DNA of 64,000 nt from Paraburkholderia panacisoli (GCF_008369935.1 NZ_VTUZ01000019.1:1-64000), one strand, 5' to 3'. Shown: positions 45,569 to 56,845, counted from the stretch's first letter. The notes: generated by a model not told the origin, from the letters alone. Translations and numbers: made by a program.

Positions 45569-46816
45569 ATGAGCATTACGGTAATCAGCGGCGGCAACGT
45601 ACTCGATCTGACGCAGGGCGCGTTGCTCGAACATCATCATGTGGTCATCGAGAACGGCCATATCGTCGAAGTCACCGACCGTCCCGTCGATCTACCGAAC
45701 GCGCGCGTGATCGACGCTCGCGGCAAGACGGTGATGCCAGGGCTGATCGATTGTCACGTGCACGTGCTGGCTTCGCGCGCGAATCTCGGCGTGAACGCGG
45801 CGCAGCCGAACATCCTCACCGCGATTCGCGCGCTGCCGATTCTGAAGGCAATGCTCGGGCGCGGCTTCACCAGCGTGCGCGATGCGGGCGGCGCGGATTG
45901 GGGTTTGACGCAGGCGCTCGAAGGCGGCCTGATTCCCGGGCCGCGAATTTTCCCGTCGGGCAAGGCGCTGTCGCAGACGGGCGGCCACGGCGATTTCCGG
46001 CCGCGTGGCGACGTGCTCGAGCCGTGCTCATGCGCGTTTCGCGCGGGCGCGATTGCGCGCGTGGTCGACGGTGTGGATGCCGTGCGCCTCGCCGTGCGTG
46101 AAGAGATTCAGAAGGGCGCCACGCAGATCAAAATCATGGCGTCGGGTGGCGTCGCGTCGCCGACCGATCCGATCAGCAATACGCAGTATTCCGAGGACGA
46201 AATCCGCGCGATCGTCGCCGAAGCGCAAGCGGCCAATACGTATGTAATGGCTCACGCGTACACCGGCCGCGCGATCTCGCGCGCGATTCGCTGCGGCGTG
46301 CGCACGATCGAGCACGGCAACCTCGTCGACGAAGCGGCCGCGCAATTGATGCACGAGCACGGCGCGTTCGTCGTGCCGACGCTGGTCACCTACGACGCGC
46401 TCGCCAAACACGGCGCGGCTTACGGCCTGCCCGCCGATTCGATCGCCAAGGTCGAAACCGTGCGGCAGGCGGGGCGCGACTCGTTGCAGATCTACGCGAA
46501 GGCCGGTGTGCCGATGGGCTTCGGCTCGGACCTGCTCGGCGAGATGCACACGTTTCAGAGCGACGAGCTGCGCATTCGCGCCGAGGTGCTCGGCAATCTC
46601 GAAGCGTTGCGCTCGGCCACCACGATCGCCGCGGATATCGTCGATCTGAAGGGCAGGCTCGGCGTTGTCAGCGCGGGCGCGATTGCCGACCTGCTGGTGG
46701 TGGACGGCGATCCGCTGAAAGATATTGGCGTGCTGACCGGCCAGGGCGAACGTCTCGCGTATGTGTTGCAGCGAGGCGAAGTGGTGAGCGAGCGGGGCGT
46801 CGTCGCGGCGCGTTGA
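45569..46816 (+). CDS. metal-dependent amidohydrolase (imidazolonepropionase/prolidase-like)
   Basis: A 415-residue amidohydrolase superfamily enzyme. Metal-site motifs are visible in order: DCHVHV (near residue 61), the bridging Lys region QIKIMASGG, MAHAYTG, RTIEHGNL and the final Asp in GFGSDLLG. The family includes Xaa-Pro dipeptidases, e.g. Sgx9260-like proteins. Substrate uncertain. It is cotranscribed or nearly so with the upstream MHS transporter. Confidence 0.88.
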   Translation: MSITVISGGNVLDLTQGALLEHHHVVIENGHIVEVTDRPVDLPNARVIDARGKTVMPGLIDCHVHVLASRANLGVNAAQPNILTAIRALPILKAMLGRGFTSVRDAGGADWGLTQALEGGLIPGPRIFPSGKALSQTGGHGDFRPRGDVLEPCSCAFRAGAIARVVDGVDAVRLAVREEIQKGATQIKIMASGGVASPTDPISNTQYSEDEIRAIVAEAQAANTYVMAHAYTGRAISRAIRCGVRTIEHGNLVDEAAAQLMHEHGAFVVPTLVTYDALAKHGAAYGLPADSIAKVETVRQAGRDSLQIYAKAGVPMGFGSDLLGEMHTFQSDELRIRAEVLGNLEALRSATTIAADIVDLKGRLGVVSAGAIADLLVVDGDPLKDIGVLTGQGERLAYVLQRGEVVSERGVVAAR

Positions 46817-46863
46817 TCGGCAGGCGCATGGCGTGTGCGTGCATGCGCGCGGAGCGCGGCATG

Positions 46864-47775
46864 TCACGCTCGCGCGACGATCGTACGCCATGCACGCCAG
46901 CGCACCGTCGCCAGAATCGACGCGGCGACGATCAGCATGCCGCCGACCCACGCGGCCGTCGAAATCTGTTCTCCTAACCAGATGCAGGCGAACAGCGCGC
47001 CGAACGCCGGCTCGCTGCCCATCAACAGCGACACGCGCGTGGGACTGCTGCGCTTGATCGCGAAGTTCTGCGCGAAGAATGCAAACAGCGTGCACGCGAG
47101 CACCAGATACGCGATGTAGGCCCAGAATGTTGCCTGGCCGCTGAGCGCTGGCAGCGCTTGCCACTGTCGCGGTGTGAACAGCGAGGCCGCCGCGGCGCTG
47201 CCGAACGCGACCACGCCCGACTGCACCGCTGTCACCGACAAAGGCGGCAGCGACGAATCGCGCATCACACGTTTGGTCACGCACACGGTCAATGCGCGCA
47301 GCAAAGCGGCGAGCAGAATCAGCGCATCGCCGGGATTGAAACTCAGCTTGCCTTCGCCGGCCAGCAACCATGCACCGAGCAACGACAGCGCCACCGCCGC
47401 CCATTCGATGCGGCTCGGCCTGCGTTTGAGCAACAGCCATTCGACGAGCGGTGTCAACACGACGCACAGGCTGATCAGAAACGCGGCGTTGGCGGCGCGT
47501 GTCATCAGGATGCCGAAGGTTTCGCAGAGATATATCCCCAGCAGCAGGATGCCGGCGATCAGTACGCCGCGCAGCGTGCGGGCGTCGGCGGCGCGCAGAT
47601 GGCGCAACGCGGGCGACAGAATCACGAACGTGATGCCGAAGCGCAGCGCCAGCAAACCCAGCACCGGATAAAACACCAGCGCGCTCTTGACGACGCCGTA
47701 ACTGGTACCCCAAACCACCGCGACCGCAAGCAGCATCAGATCGGATAGCAGGAGCAGACGTTCTTGTTTCGACAT
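46864..47775 (-). CDS. EamA-family (DMT) transporter
   Basis: A 303-residue membrane protein with ten helices in two EamA repeats, e.g. LLAVAVVWGTSYGVVKSAL and GGMLIVAASILATV. It starts at the ATG 47775 (MSKQERLLLLSDL); the frame extends further upstream without similarity. It is divergent from a LysR gene, with 130 bases between, which may control it. Substrate unknown. Confidence 0.87.
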   Translation of the reverse strand: MSKQERLLLLSDLMLLAVAVVWGTSYGVVKSALVFYPVLGLLALRFGITFVILSPALRHLRAADARTLRGVLIAGILLLGIYLCETFGILMTRAANAAFLISLCVVLTPLVEWLLLKRRPSRIEWAAVALSLLGAWLLAGEGKLSFNPGDALILLAALLRALTVCVTKRVMRDSSLPPLSVTAVQSGVVAFGSAAAASLFTPRQWQALPALSGQATFWAYIAYLVLACTLFAFFAQNFAIKRSSPTRVSLLMGSEPAFGALFACIWLGEQISTAAWVGGMLIVAASILATVRWRAWRTIVARA

Positions 47776-47905
47776 GGCGGACCCAGACCTCAAGCGATGG
47801 AGCGCATATTGTCGAACTATGCGCGCAGGAAGATAATCGGGTCGACGCGCACAGCTTTTATGTCGCGGATGCATTAATCCAAAACCTGCCCGCGAGCCTG
47901 TCCAG

Positions 47906-48835
47906 ATGACCCCAAACGAGCTTTTCGCGCTGCTGCCGGACATGGCGGTGTTTGCGCGCGTCGTCGATGCCGGCAATTTTTCGGTGGCCGCGCGACAGTT
48001 GGGCAGCACGCCGTCCACGGTCAGCCGGCAGATCAAGCGGCTCGAAGATGCACTCGCGACGCGCCTGCTCGAACGGTCCACGCGCGCGGTGCGGGTCACC
48101 GAATCGGGCGCGCAGGTGGCGCGATTCTGCCGCGACATGGTGAGCGCGGCGACGGCCGCGGTCGACGCCGCCGGGCAACTGGCCGCCAGGCCCCAAGGCA
48201 AGGTCAGCGTGAGCGCGCCGACCCAGTTCGCGAGGGCGGTGATTCATCCGCTGGTCGCGGGCTTTCTGCGCGCGTATGACGAGGTGGACCTGCAACTTCT
48301 GTTCACCGACCACGACGTCGATCCGCTCGTCGACGATGTCGACCTGGTGATCCGCTTGACCGACCATCCGCCGCAAGGTTTGGCGGGCCGAAGACTGGGC
48401 GCGGTGCGCTGGCTGCTGGTGGCATCGCCCGCGTATTTGCGCGAGCACGGTACACCGGCGCAGCCGCGCGATCTGCTCAGGCACGCGTGCATCTACCTCG
48501 GCGAAACCGCCGATGACAACCGTTGGCGCTTTCGGCGCGGCGCGGAATCGCAAAGCGTCGACGTGAAGGGACGTTATATCGCCAATCATGCGCTCGCGCG
48601 GCTCGAAGCCGCGCAGCAGGATTTCGGCATTGCGAGCGTGCCGGAGTTTGCCGCAACCGACGCCTTGCAAAGCGGCGCACTGGTACAGGTGCTGCCCGAC
48701 TGGCAGCTCGTCGCGCGTGCTTACGTGGGCTCGGTGTGGCTGCTGTATCCGCCGAACCGTTTCTTGCCGCCGAAGGTGAGGGCGTTGATCGACTACCTGG
48801 TCGAGCATCTTCACGATGCTGACGAAGCAATGTGA
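47906..48835 (+). CDS. LysR-type transcriptional regulator
   Basis: A 309-residue LysR protein of the CrgA/AaeR-like branch. HTH segment FSVAARQLGSTPSTVSRQIKRLEDALATRLLERSTRAV (in pieces) covers about residues 20-65; the effector domain follows from about 95. Divergent from the DMT transporter, and 98 bases before the asparaginase gene on the same strand, so it may regulate either. Confidence 0.9.
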   Translation: MTPNELFALLPDMAVFARVVDAGNFSVAARQLGSTPSTVSRQIKRLEDALATRLLERSTRAVRVTESGAQVARFCRDMVSAATAAVDAAGQLAARPQGKVSVSAPTQFARAVIHPLVAGFLRAYDEVDLQLLFTDHDVDPLVDDVDLVIRLTDHPPQGLAGRRLGAVRWLLVASPAYLREHGTPAQPRDLLRHACIYLGETADDNRWRFRRGAESQSVDVKGRYIANHALARLEAAQQDFGIASVPEFAATDALQSGALVQVLPDWQLVARAYVGSVWLLYPPNRFLPPKVRALIDYLVEHLHDADEAM

Positions 48836-48933
48836 CGGCGCCCTGGTTCGATCCATGAAACGAACGTAGAATCGCTCGCGCCGCCGACGATTCAGTGCGC
48901 TCGCACTGCCGGCGCGACTCCAAGGAGAACGGC

Positions 48934-50016
48934 ATGACCCTGCACGAAAGCGCGCCGGTCGCGGCGACTGTCTATCGCGGCGACGCGATTGAAAACACGC
49001 ATCTTGCGCACGTCGCGGTGGTCGACGGGCGCGGCCGCCTGTTGTATTCATTCGGCGATCCGTCGCGCGTGACGCTTGCGCGTTCCGCCGCGAAGCCGGC
49101 GCAAGCGCTGGCGGTGCTGGAGACCGGTGCGCTCGAGCGTTTCGGCTTCGACGAAGCGGACCTCGCGCTGATGTGCGCCTCGCATAGTAGCGAGGCGCGC
49201 CATATCGAACGCACGCGCAGCATGCTCGCGAAAGCGCAGGCGAGCGAAGCGGACTTGCGCTGCGGCGGCCATCCGCCGCTGTCCGACGCGGTGTATATCG
49301 ATTGGCTCAAGCGCGACTTCACGCCGGGCGCCGTGTGCAGCAATTGTTCCGGCAAGCATGCGGGCATGCTGGCTGGCGCGCGTTCGATCGGCGCGGCGAT
49401 CGGTGGTTATGAACGGCCCGAGCATCCGATGCAGGTGCGCGTCAAGCACACGGTCGCCGACGTGTGCGATCTGCCGGACGACGCTGTGTTGTGGGCGATC
49501 GACGGCTGCAATCTGCCGACGCCGGCGTTTCCTCTGGACCGCCTCGCGCGGCTGTTTGCGAAGCTGGCCGCGGCGCAGGACGAGAGTGCGGCTGGGTCGG
49601 CAATGTCACCGCGCATGGCTGCGCTGGCGAGGATCTACCGCGCGATGACGAGCTATCCGGAACTGGTCGCCGGCGAGGGCCGCTTCTGTACCGCGCTGAT
49701 GCAGGCGTTCGGCGGCGCGCTGGTCGGCAAGGTCGGCGCGGACGGCAGCTATGCGATCGGCGTGCGCGCGTCGGCGCAGACCGCGAGAACGGGTGCCGAG
49801 GGTGCGCTCGGTATTGCCGTGAAGATCGAGGACGGCAATCTCGGCATGCTGTATGCGGTGACGGCGGAACTGCTTGCGGTGCTCGACATCGGGACGGTGG
49901 AGCAGCGCGCGAAGCTCGATGCGTTTCATGCGCCGGAGAGGCTCAATACGATGGGTGTCGAGACGGGGCGTGTGGTGTTTTCGCTTGGGCTTAAGAGGGC
50001 CGCAAGCGGGGGGTGA
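48934..50016 (+). CDS. L-asparaginase of the Rhizobium etli type (class 3)
   Basis: A 360-residue enzyme similar to the R. etli inducible asparaginase (ReAV), unrelated to AnsA/AnsB. Residues equivalent to the reported catalytic SxxK dyads are present: S51-A-A-K54 and C138-S-G-K141 (with C135 before), plus the zinc-linked Cys in AIDGCNLP. It hydrolyses asparagine to aspartate and ammonia. Start fixed by aaggag 6 bases before the ATG at 48934. Confidence 0.9.
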   Translation: MTLHESAPVAATVYRGDAIENTHLAHVAVVDGRGRLLYSFGDPSRVTLARSAAKPAQALAVLETGALERFGFDEADLALMCASHSSEARHIERTRSMLAKAQASEADLRCGGHPPLSDAVYIDWLKRDFTPGAVCSNCSGKHAGMLAGARSIGAAIGGYERPEHPMQVRVKHTVADVCDLPDDAVLWAIDGCNLPTPAFPLDRLARLFAKLAAAQDESAAGSAMSPRMAALARIYRAMTSYPELVAGEGRFCTALMQAFGGALVGKVGADGSYAIGVRASAQTARTGAEGALGIAVKIEDGNLGMLYAVTAELLAVLDIGTVEQRAKLDAFHAPERLNTMGVETGRVVFSLGLKRAASGG

Positions 50017-50113
50017 GGCAACTCGGCGGCGGAGGTTCGAAACAGAGCGACGTCGGCGCCCGGCCCGACGACAAAAGTGCCGACCACTCAGTGAATCAAC
50101 CGCTCCAGCCACT

Positions 50114-51079
50114 TCACGCCGCCACCGTCCCCAACGCATTCCGAATCGCAGCAGCCAGTTCCCCCGCTGCGAATTTCGCCACGTACCCGTTCGCGCCGGC
50201 GTTCTTCACATGCGCTTCATTCGCCGCGCCCGTCAACGAAGAATGGATGATCACCGGAATATCGCGCAGCCGCTCATCGGCCTTGATCTGGCGTGTCAGC
50301 ATGAAGCCGTCCATCTCGGGCATCTCGAGATCGGTCAGCACCAGCGCGATACGGTCCTTCGCCCGCGCACCGCTCGACTGCGCTTCGTGTGCAACCTGTT
50401 GCAACGTGTGCCAGGCCTCTTCGCCGGTCTTTGTCATTACGTAGTCCGCACCGATCGCGCTCAGCGCCTGTTCAATCAGCTTGCGCGCGAAGCCGGAATC
50501 GTCGGCGGCGAGAATTTTCGCGCCACGGCGGATGCCCAGCGCTTCTCCGACAGAAGCCGGATCCACGCTCGGGTGCTGTGACGGAAACACATCGCGCAGC
50601 ACCTGCTCCACGTCGATCACCTGAGCGAGCCGCGAGTCGCCCGTGTTGCCGTCGATGCGGGCGATGCTGGTGACGAGATTGCCGCCGGCCGCGCCGTCGG
50701 CGGACAACACCTGGTTCCACTCCAGCCGCACGATATCGTCCACTTCCTCGACCGCGAACGCCTGCGTCGAGCGCGCGAATTCGGTGACCAGCAGGATGTT
50801 CAGGCCGCGCGTCGGCTCGCAGCCCATCAGTCGCGGCAAGTCGATCACCGGAATGATTTGCCCGCGAATATCCACCGCCCCCATCACGAACGGCGACGAA
50901 CCGGCAATCGGCGTGACCGGCGGCATCGTCGAGATTTCGCGAACCTTGAAGACGTTGATCCCATACAACTCATGCGCGTCGCTGCCGGGCACGGTGCCGA
51001 GACGGTATAGCAACAACTCGAATTTGTTGGAACTCGTCAGATTGCTGCGTTCGTGATTGGCGCGATGTTCTTCTGCCAT
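50114..51079 (-). CDS. cheV: chemotaxis coupling protein CheV
   Basis: A 321-residue CheW-receiver fusion. The CheW-like domain (about 20-170) has LLYRLG, YGINVFKVREI and GAVDIRGQIIPVIDLPRLMG; the receiver (about 185-315) has LAADDSGFARK, phospho-acceptor Asp in VLTDLEMPEMDG and the Lys in YVAKF. It couples chemoreceptors to CheA and can be phosphorylated. No other chemotaxis genes are near. Confidence 0.93.
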   Translation of the reverse strand: MAEEHRANHERSNLTSSNKFELLLYRLGTVPGSDAHELYGINVFKVREISTMPPVTPIAGSSPFVMGAVDIRGQIIPVIDLPRLMGCEPTRGLNILLVTEFARSTQAFAVEEVDDIVRLEWNQVLSADGAAGGNLVTSIARIDGNTGDSRLAQVIDVEQVLRDVFPSQHPSVDPASVGEALGIRRGAKILAADDSGFARKLIEQALSAIGADYVMTKTGEEAWHTLQQVAHEAQSSGARAKDRIALVLTDLEMPEMDGFMLTRQIKADERLRDIPVIIHSSLTGAANEAHVKNAGANGYVAKFAAGELAAAIRNALGTVAA

Positions 51080-51497
51080 CGACTCTCTCCGGAATTGCAC
51101 TGCGTGACGCGCGTGGCAGACGTTTCGCTCGGTACCGGCGCGTGGCTTACTTTCCAGTTATCGGCGCGGATGCCGAAAAATTCAGCATTTTCTGGGGGTT
51201 TTTGATCGCGTGGACTGCGCGAGGTCCGCGCGTGAACCGGTTGGCGCCACATACGCGCGCCGAAAAGAAGAGGGCGGCCGTCATACCCTGTGCTCTGTGG
51301 CATTCATATGAAGCTTACCTAACGTTACAGAAGCGACAGCATCGTTTCACATGGTCCGCGACGCGCCTCATAGAATCGACAGCGATCAAAGCGTGGCGCC
51401 GTCAGTCACTCGCAAGCCGGCTGCAAGGTTTTGCGCGGCACGATGTTCGAGGCGCACACGCACCGTTGTTGTTTCGCTTCCACCACAAGGAGAACGT

Positions 51498-52061
51498 ATG
51501 ATCCGCTTGCCTCTCGCCACCCTCGCCAGCGCCTGCATGACCGGCCTTCTGGTTGTCGCCACCACGGCCAGCGCGCAGACCGCGCCAGCCGCAGCCGCGG
51601 CGGACACCGGCCGTTTGCACGCCGCCGACCAGACGTTCATCGCGGACGGCACCAAGGCCGTCGCGACGCAACGCGACGCCGCGCGCATCGCCACCTCGCG
51701 TTCCACCGACCGCGACGTGAAGGCCTTTGCCGAACGCGTGTCGAGCGACAACGCAAAAATTTCCGACGCGCTGCGCGCGGCGAGCCCGCGCGGGGTCGAC
51801 GTGCCGAAGAACGATCCCGACGCGGCGGTGCTCGCGAGTATCAACAATCTGCGCGGTGCGGACTTCGACAAGGTCTATATCGAACAGGTCGCGCTTGCCG
51901 GCGAACAGAAAGCGCTGTCGGCGTTCCAGGCGGAAATCGCGTCGGGCCGCGACGAGCAGTTGAAGGACGCCGCGAAGAAGGCGTTGCCGACCATCCAGGA
52001 GCACTACGCAATGGCGCAGGATCTCGCCAAGCGCAAGCATCTGTCCAGCACGGCTCAGTAA
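51498..52061 (+). CDS. DUF4142 exported protein
   Basis: A 187-residue protein with a signal peptide ending near ASA-27/Q and a helical DUF4142 domain (ferritin-like shape): DQTFIADGTKAVATQRDAARIA, KAFAERVSSDNAKISDAL and a final QEHYAMAQDLAKRK. Family members are periplasmic or outer-membrane stress proteins of unknown function. Preceded by acaaggagaacgt at a good distance; followed by a strong hairpin. Confidence 0.88.
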   Translation: MIRLPLATLASACMTGLLVVATTASAQTAPAAAAADTGRLHAADQTFIADGTKAVATQRDAARIATSRSTDRDVKAFAERVSSDNAKISDALRAASPRGVDVPKNDPDAAVLASINNLRGADFDKVYIEQVALAGEQKALSAFQAEIASGRDEQLKDAAKKALPTIQEHYAMAQDLAKRKHLSSTAQ

Positions 52062-52072
52062 GGTGATCTCGC

Positions 52073-52104
52073 GCGCGTCACGCATGGGCGTGACGCGCGT
52101 CGTC
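52073..52104 (+). terminator. hairpin after the DUF4142 gene
   Basis: A perfect 11-bp stem gcgcgtcacgc / gcgtgacgcgc with the loop atgg, 11 bases after the stop, with only a weak gtcgtctt tail. Likely terminator. Confidence 0.55.
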
Positions 52105-52289
52105 TTCGGCAGCCATGATGGGCCGCGCTTCGCGCGGTCTGCCAGTGATGGTTCGATGCGGGGCTTTTCGGCGATAATCGCTTTTTTCTCCGGCGCTGGT
52201 TGCGTGCCGCGTTTCGCACGACAACTGCGCGCCGGAAGTTCACCGATATTCATCGGCGATTTCCCGCGCCTTCCATCAAAGCTGACCGT

Positions 52290-54038
52290 ATGAGCAAGCC
52301 CGGCAATCTGCCGCAACAGTTGGACCATATGCTTCGGCAAGCCATCGCGCTTCAACAGAATGGCGCGATCGTCGAAGCCGAAGAACTCTATCGTGAGATT
52401 CTCGAACTCAAGCCCCGTCATTTCGACGCATTGAAATTGCTGGGCGAACTCGCATTGCAAACGGGCCGTGCGCAAGAGGGCAGCGAGCTGCTCAGAAAGG
52501 CGCTCGCCGTCAATGCGAAACAGGCGCCGGTTCATTCGAACCTGGCGTACGCGCTCAACGAATTGCAGCGCCATGGCGAAGCTCTTGCGAGCGCCGATCG
52601 CGCGCTGACTCTACAGCCGAACTTTCCCGACGCACTGAACAATCGCGGCAACGCGCAAGCTGCGCTGAACAGGCCGCTCGATGCACTCGCCAGTTTCGAT
52701 CGCGCCATCGCGTTGGTGACGGAGTTCGCGGTGGCCTGGAACAATCGCGCCGGTGTGCTGCGCGACCTGGGCCGCGCCGACGAAGCGCTCGCAAGCTGCG
52801 ATCGCGCGCTAGCGTTGCAGCCGAACTACGCGGCTGCGTGGAGCAATCGCGGCAATGCGCTCAGTGACCTGAACCAGCCTGAGGAAGCGGAGCGCAGCTA
52901 TCGGCGCGCGCTGGAATTGGCACCGGCGTTCGCCGATGCTTGGAACAACCTCGGCCTCGCGCAGATCGATCTCAACCAGCATGCGCACGCGCTGTCGAGT
53001 TACGAACGCGCGCTCGCGATCAATCCCGCCTCGGTGGAAACGCGCTGGAACCAGGCGCTGTGTCTGTTGCAAATGGGGCGCTTCGAAGCCGGCTGGCGCG
53101 AGTACGAATGGCGCTGGGAGCGCGCGCGGATCAAGACGGACCGGCGCGGCTTCGCGCAGCCGCTGTGGCGCGGCGATTTTTCGATCGACGGCAAGACGAT
53201 TCTGCTGCACGCGGAACAGGGTCTCGGCGACACGCTGCAGTTTTGCCGTTATGCCGCGCTGGTGTCGAAGCTCGGCGCGAAGGTCGTGCTCGAAGTGCCG
53301 GCCGCGTTGATGCGGCTGATGACCACGCTCGACGGTGTCGATCAGCTGGTCGAAGCGGGGCAACCGTTGCCGCCGTTCGATTGCCACTGTCCGCTGCTGA
53401 GTCTGCCGCTCGCGTTCAGGACTGACGAGGCCAGCATTCCGGCGGCGACGCCTTATCTCTTCGCAGACCTCGAAGCCGCGCACGCATGGCGCGAGCGTAT
53501 CGACGCAAAAGCGGACGCAAACGCGGACGCACGGACGGATCGCCGTCTTAAAGTCGGCCTCGTGTGGGCGGGCGAAAACCGCTCGCACGTCGCGGAACTG
53601 CGCAAGATCGACGCTCGCCGCTCGATCGCGTTAGAGCGCTTCGCGCCGCTTCTCGATGTGCCGAACGTGCGCTTCTTCAGCCTGCAAAAAGGCGCGGCGG
53701 CGTCGCAGTTGTCGGGTAGCGAACTGAGCGGGCGCGTCGCCGATTACACGCAAGAGCTGCACGATTTCGCCGACACCGCTGCGCTGGTCGCCAATCTCGA
53801 TCTGGTGATTTCGGTGGACACGTCGACGGCGCATCTGGCCGGCGCGCTGAACCGGCCCGTCTGGATTCTGAACCGCTTCGACACCTGCTGGCGCTGGTTG
53901 CTGGAGCGCCGCGACACACCGTGGTATCCGGGCGCAAGGCTGTTCAGGCAGCCCGCGTTGGGCGACTGGGACAGCGTGATGCAAGCCACGCGCGATGCGC
54001 TGGCTGAGTTGAGCGCTTCGCCGGCGGGCGGCGCGTAG
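52290..54038 (+). CDS. TPR repeat protein with glycosyltransferase-9-like C-terminal domain
   Basis: A 582-residue cytosolic protein. About seven tetratricopeptide repeats cover residues 8-270 (e.g. AEELYREILELKPRHFDAL, ALASFDRAIAL). The C-terminal half carries LLHAEQGLGDTLQFCRYA, KVGLVWAGENRSH and VISVDTSTAHLAGALNRPVW, the usual blocks of the TPR-linked glycosyltransferase family. Acceptor unknown; such proteins sometimes modify flagellin or surface proteins. Start at the ATG 52290. Confidence 0.88.
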   Translation: MSKPGNLPQQLDHMLRQAIALQQNGAIVEAEELYREILELKPRHFDALKLLGELALQTGRAQEGSELLRKALAVNAKQAPVHSNLAYALNELQRHGEALASADRALTLQPNFPDALNNRGNAQAALNRPLDALASFDRAIALVTEFAVAWNNRAGVLRDLGRADEALASCDRALALQPNYAAAWSNRGNALSDLNQPEEAERSYRRALELAPAFADAWNNLGLAQIDLNQHAHALSSYERALAINPASVETRWNQALCLLQMGRFEAGWREYEWRWERARIKTDRRGFAQPLWRGDFSIDGKTILLHAEQGLGDTLQFCRYAALVSKLGAKVVLEVPAALMRLMTTLDGVDQLVEAGQPLPPFDCHCPLLSLPLAFRTDEASIPAATPYLFADLEAAHAWRERIDAKADANADARTDRRLKVGLVWAGENRSHVAELRKIDARRSIALERFAPLLDVPNVRFFSLQKGAAASQLSGSELSGRVADYTQELHDFADTAALVANLDLVISVDTSTAHLAGALNRPVWILNRFDTCWRWLLERRDTPWYPGARLFRQPALGDWDSVMQATRDALAELSASPAGGA

Positions 54039-54181
54039 TTGGACGAGCAGCGGGGCGCATCGTGACGCGCGTCGCGCTTGCGAGCGACGCTTCGTAACCC
54101 CGCCCACCCGCCGACACGTTCGCCGGGACGCGCGTAGACTGAACGTCCGTTTATCGACGGCTATGCCACGGAGATACATCA

Positions 54182-55207
<1,026 letters not shown>

Positions 55208-55250
55208 GCGCTCTGGTGTTCAAGCCGAAGTGCGACGTTCCGGTTCGATG

Positions 55251-55802
55251 TCATGGCGCGAGTGCGGCCGGGGCGGCGAACAGATCTGCGTAGTAGCGGC
55301 GGCCCGCTTCGATGTGCGGGCCGAACGCGAAATCTTGCGCGAGCATCGCGTCGAAATCCGCGCGTTCTATTTTCATCACGTAGCTGTGCTCGGTAGTGAC
55401 GACGCGGCACGAGCGGTTCGTCACCGTCGCTGTGAACCATTTGCCGGCGCTCGCATGATCTGCCGGATACGCATGTCCGCCGGCTTCGATCTGCCAGCCG
55501 CCGTCCAGCAGAATCCAAATGGCTTGATCGCGCGCGTCTGCCGCGCCGCCGTCGCATTGCGCGACGACGCTGCCGGCGCGCGCTTCCCATTCGTGCGAGT
55601 GGCCGATCACCCAGCGTAATTGCGCGGTCGTGAGGCTCGTGAAGAACGGCGTGTGCTTCAACAGATGAAGGTACGTGACCGATGGTTGCATGGTCGTGCT
55701 CCGCGTGGTGATGGAAGCGGTGGGCGGTGGATGCGGGGCATCGCAGGCGGTGGCGAGCAAGGGCAGTAGCGCCGCGCAAGTGATCAAGGTAGGGCGTTTC
55801 AT
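55251..55802 (-). CDS. exported lipoprotein with a cyclic-nucleotide-binding-like pattern
   Basis: A 183-residue protein with a basic start, hydrophobic segment and LLATAC20 lipobox-like site. The mature part reads like a CRP-type cNMP-binding fold: TPFFTSLTTAQLRWVIGHSHEWEARAGSVVAQ (in pieces), WILLDGGWQIEAGG, and VMKIERADFDAML as the last strand and hinge helix. The phosphate-binding cassette is not conserved (KWFTATVTNRSCRVV in its place), so nucleotide binding is unlikely. Family not identified. Confidence 0.6.
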   Translation of the reverse strand: MKRPTLITCAALLPLLATACDAPHPPPTASITTRSTTMQPSVTYLHLLKHTPFFTSLTTAQLRWVIGHSHEWEARAGSVVAQCDGGAADARDQAIWILLDGGWQIEAGGHAYPADHASAGKWFTATVTNRSCRVVTTEHSYVMKIERADFDAMLAQDFAFGPHIEAGRRYYADLFAAPAALAP

Positions 55803-55948
55803 GGTGTGCGGGTTCGGATGGCTCGGGCAGTTGCGAGCGGTAACGGGAATCGCGGGATGCGGGCAGCCAGAGGCAAGCAGCGAGCAGTACTATGCAATTT
55901 TCCACCGTCCATCTCGCCCACTTGCCGCCCAACCTCACATCGCGAAAC

Positions 55949-56845
55949 TCACCGCCTGACCCGCGCCTCCAGCAAATCCCCCATCCCGATCCGACGGGCG
56001 AACTCGATGCGCACCCGCTCCGACACCTCGAGTACTTCGCGCGCGCCGTCGCCGACGAAGTCGATCACCGGGCGCATCGGCCGCTCGCCCGCTGGCAGTG
56101 CGACGATCCGCACGATTTCATCGGCGACGGCTTGCGGATCGGCATCGTCCGGCGTGAGTTCGGACAGGCGCTCGCCGATCCGGTCCATCACGCCGTCATA
56201 GCGCGCATAGGCAGCCGCGCGTGCGGCGTCGGCGGGTTTGCCCGCGCTCGGGAAGTGCTCGGTGCCGCGCGTGAACGCACCCGGTACCACGATCGAGGTT
56301 TCGATCCCGAAACGCGCGAGCTCGTAGGCCAGCGTGACCGCCAGCGAATCCATCGCGGCCTTCGCGGCGCCATACGGACCGAGAAACGGCGGAAAGCCGC
56401 CCTTGGTCGTCGAACTACTGATCCACACCATCAACCCCGCTTCCTGCTTGCGCAGATAGGGCAGCACCGCGCGATTGACGCGTTGCGCGCCGAACACGTT
56501 GGTGTCGAACACCTTCATCATTTCCTCGGGCGTGAATGCCTCGCTCGGGCCGACCACCAGATGCCCGGCGTTCTGGATCACCACGTCGAGCCGCCCCTGC
56601 TCGCGCACGATCGTCGCGGCAGCCGCGTCGGCCGACTCTTGCGACAGCACGTCGAGTTCGAGCGGATGCAGCTGGATGTCTTGCGCTTCGGCGAGCGCGC
56701 GCAACGCGTCGGCACGCGGCTTGTTGCGTCCTTCGACATCGCGCATCGTCGCGTAGACGATATGGCCGGCTTCGGCCAGCGATTGAGCGGTGAGTTTGCC
56801 GATGCCCGTACCGGCGCCCGTGACCAGGATGACGTTCTTGCGCAT
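55949..56845 (-). CDS. SDR-family oxidoreductase
   Basis: A 298-residue classical SDR. TGAGTGIG is at 9-16, QNAG follows at about 92, and the catalytic Tyr and Lys are in YGAAKAAM. The length and FDTNVFGAQRVNRAVLP core fit retinol-dehydrogenase-like SDRs. Substrate unknown. Same strand as the SDR at 56971 but separated by 125 bases. Confidence 0.88.
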   Translation of the reverse strand: MRKNVILVTGAGTGIGKLTAQSLAEAGHIVYATMRDVEGRNKPRADALRALAEAQDIQLHPLELDVLSQESADAAAATIVREQGRLDVVIQNAGHLVVGPSEAFTPEEMMKVFDTNVFGAQRVNRAVLPYLRKQEAGLMVWISSSTTKGGFPPFLGPYGAAKAAMDSLAVTLAYELARFGIETSIVVPGAFTRGTEHFPSAGKPADAARAAAYARYDGVMDRIGERLSELTPDDADPQAVADEIVRIVALPAGERPMRPVIDFVGDGAREVLEVSERVRIEFARRIGMGDLLEARVRR

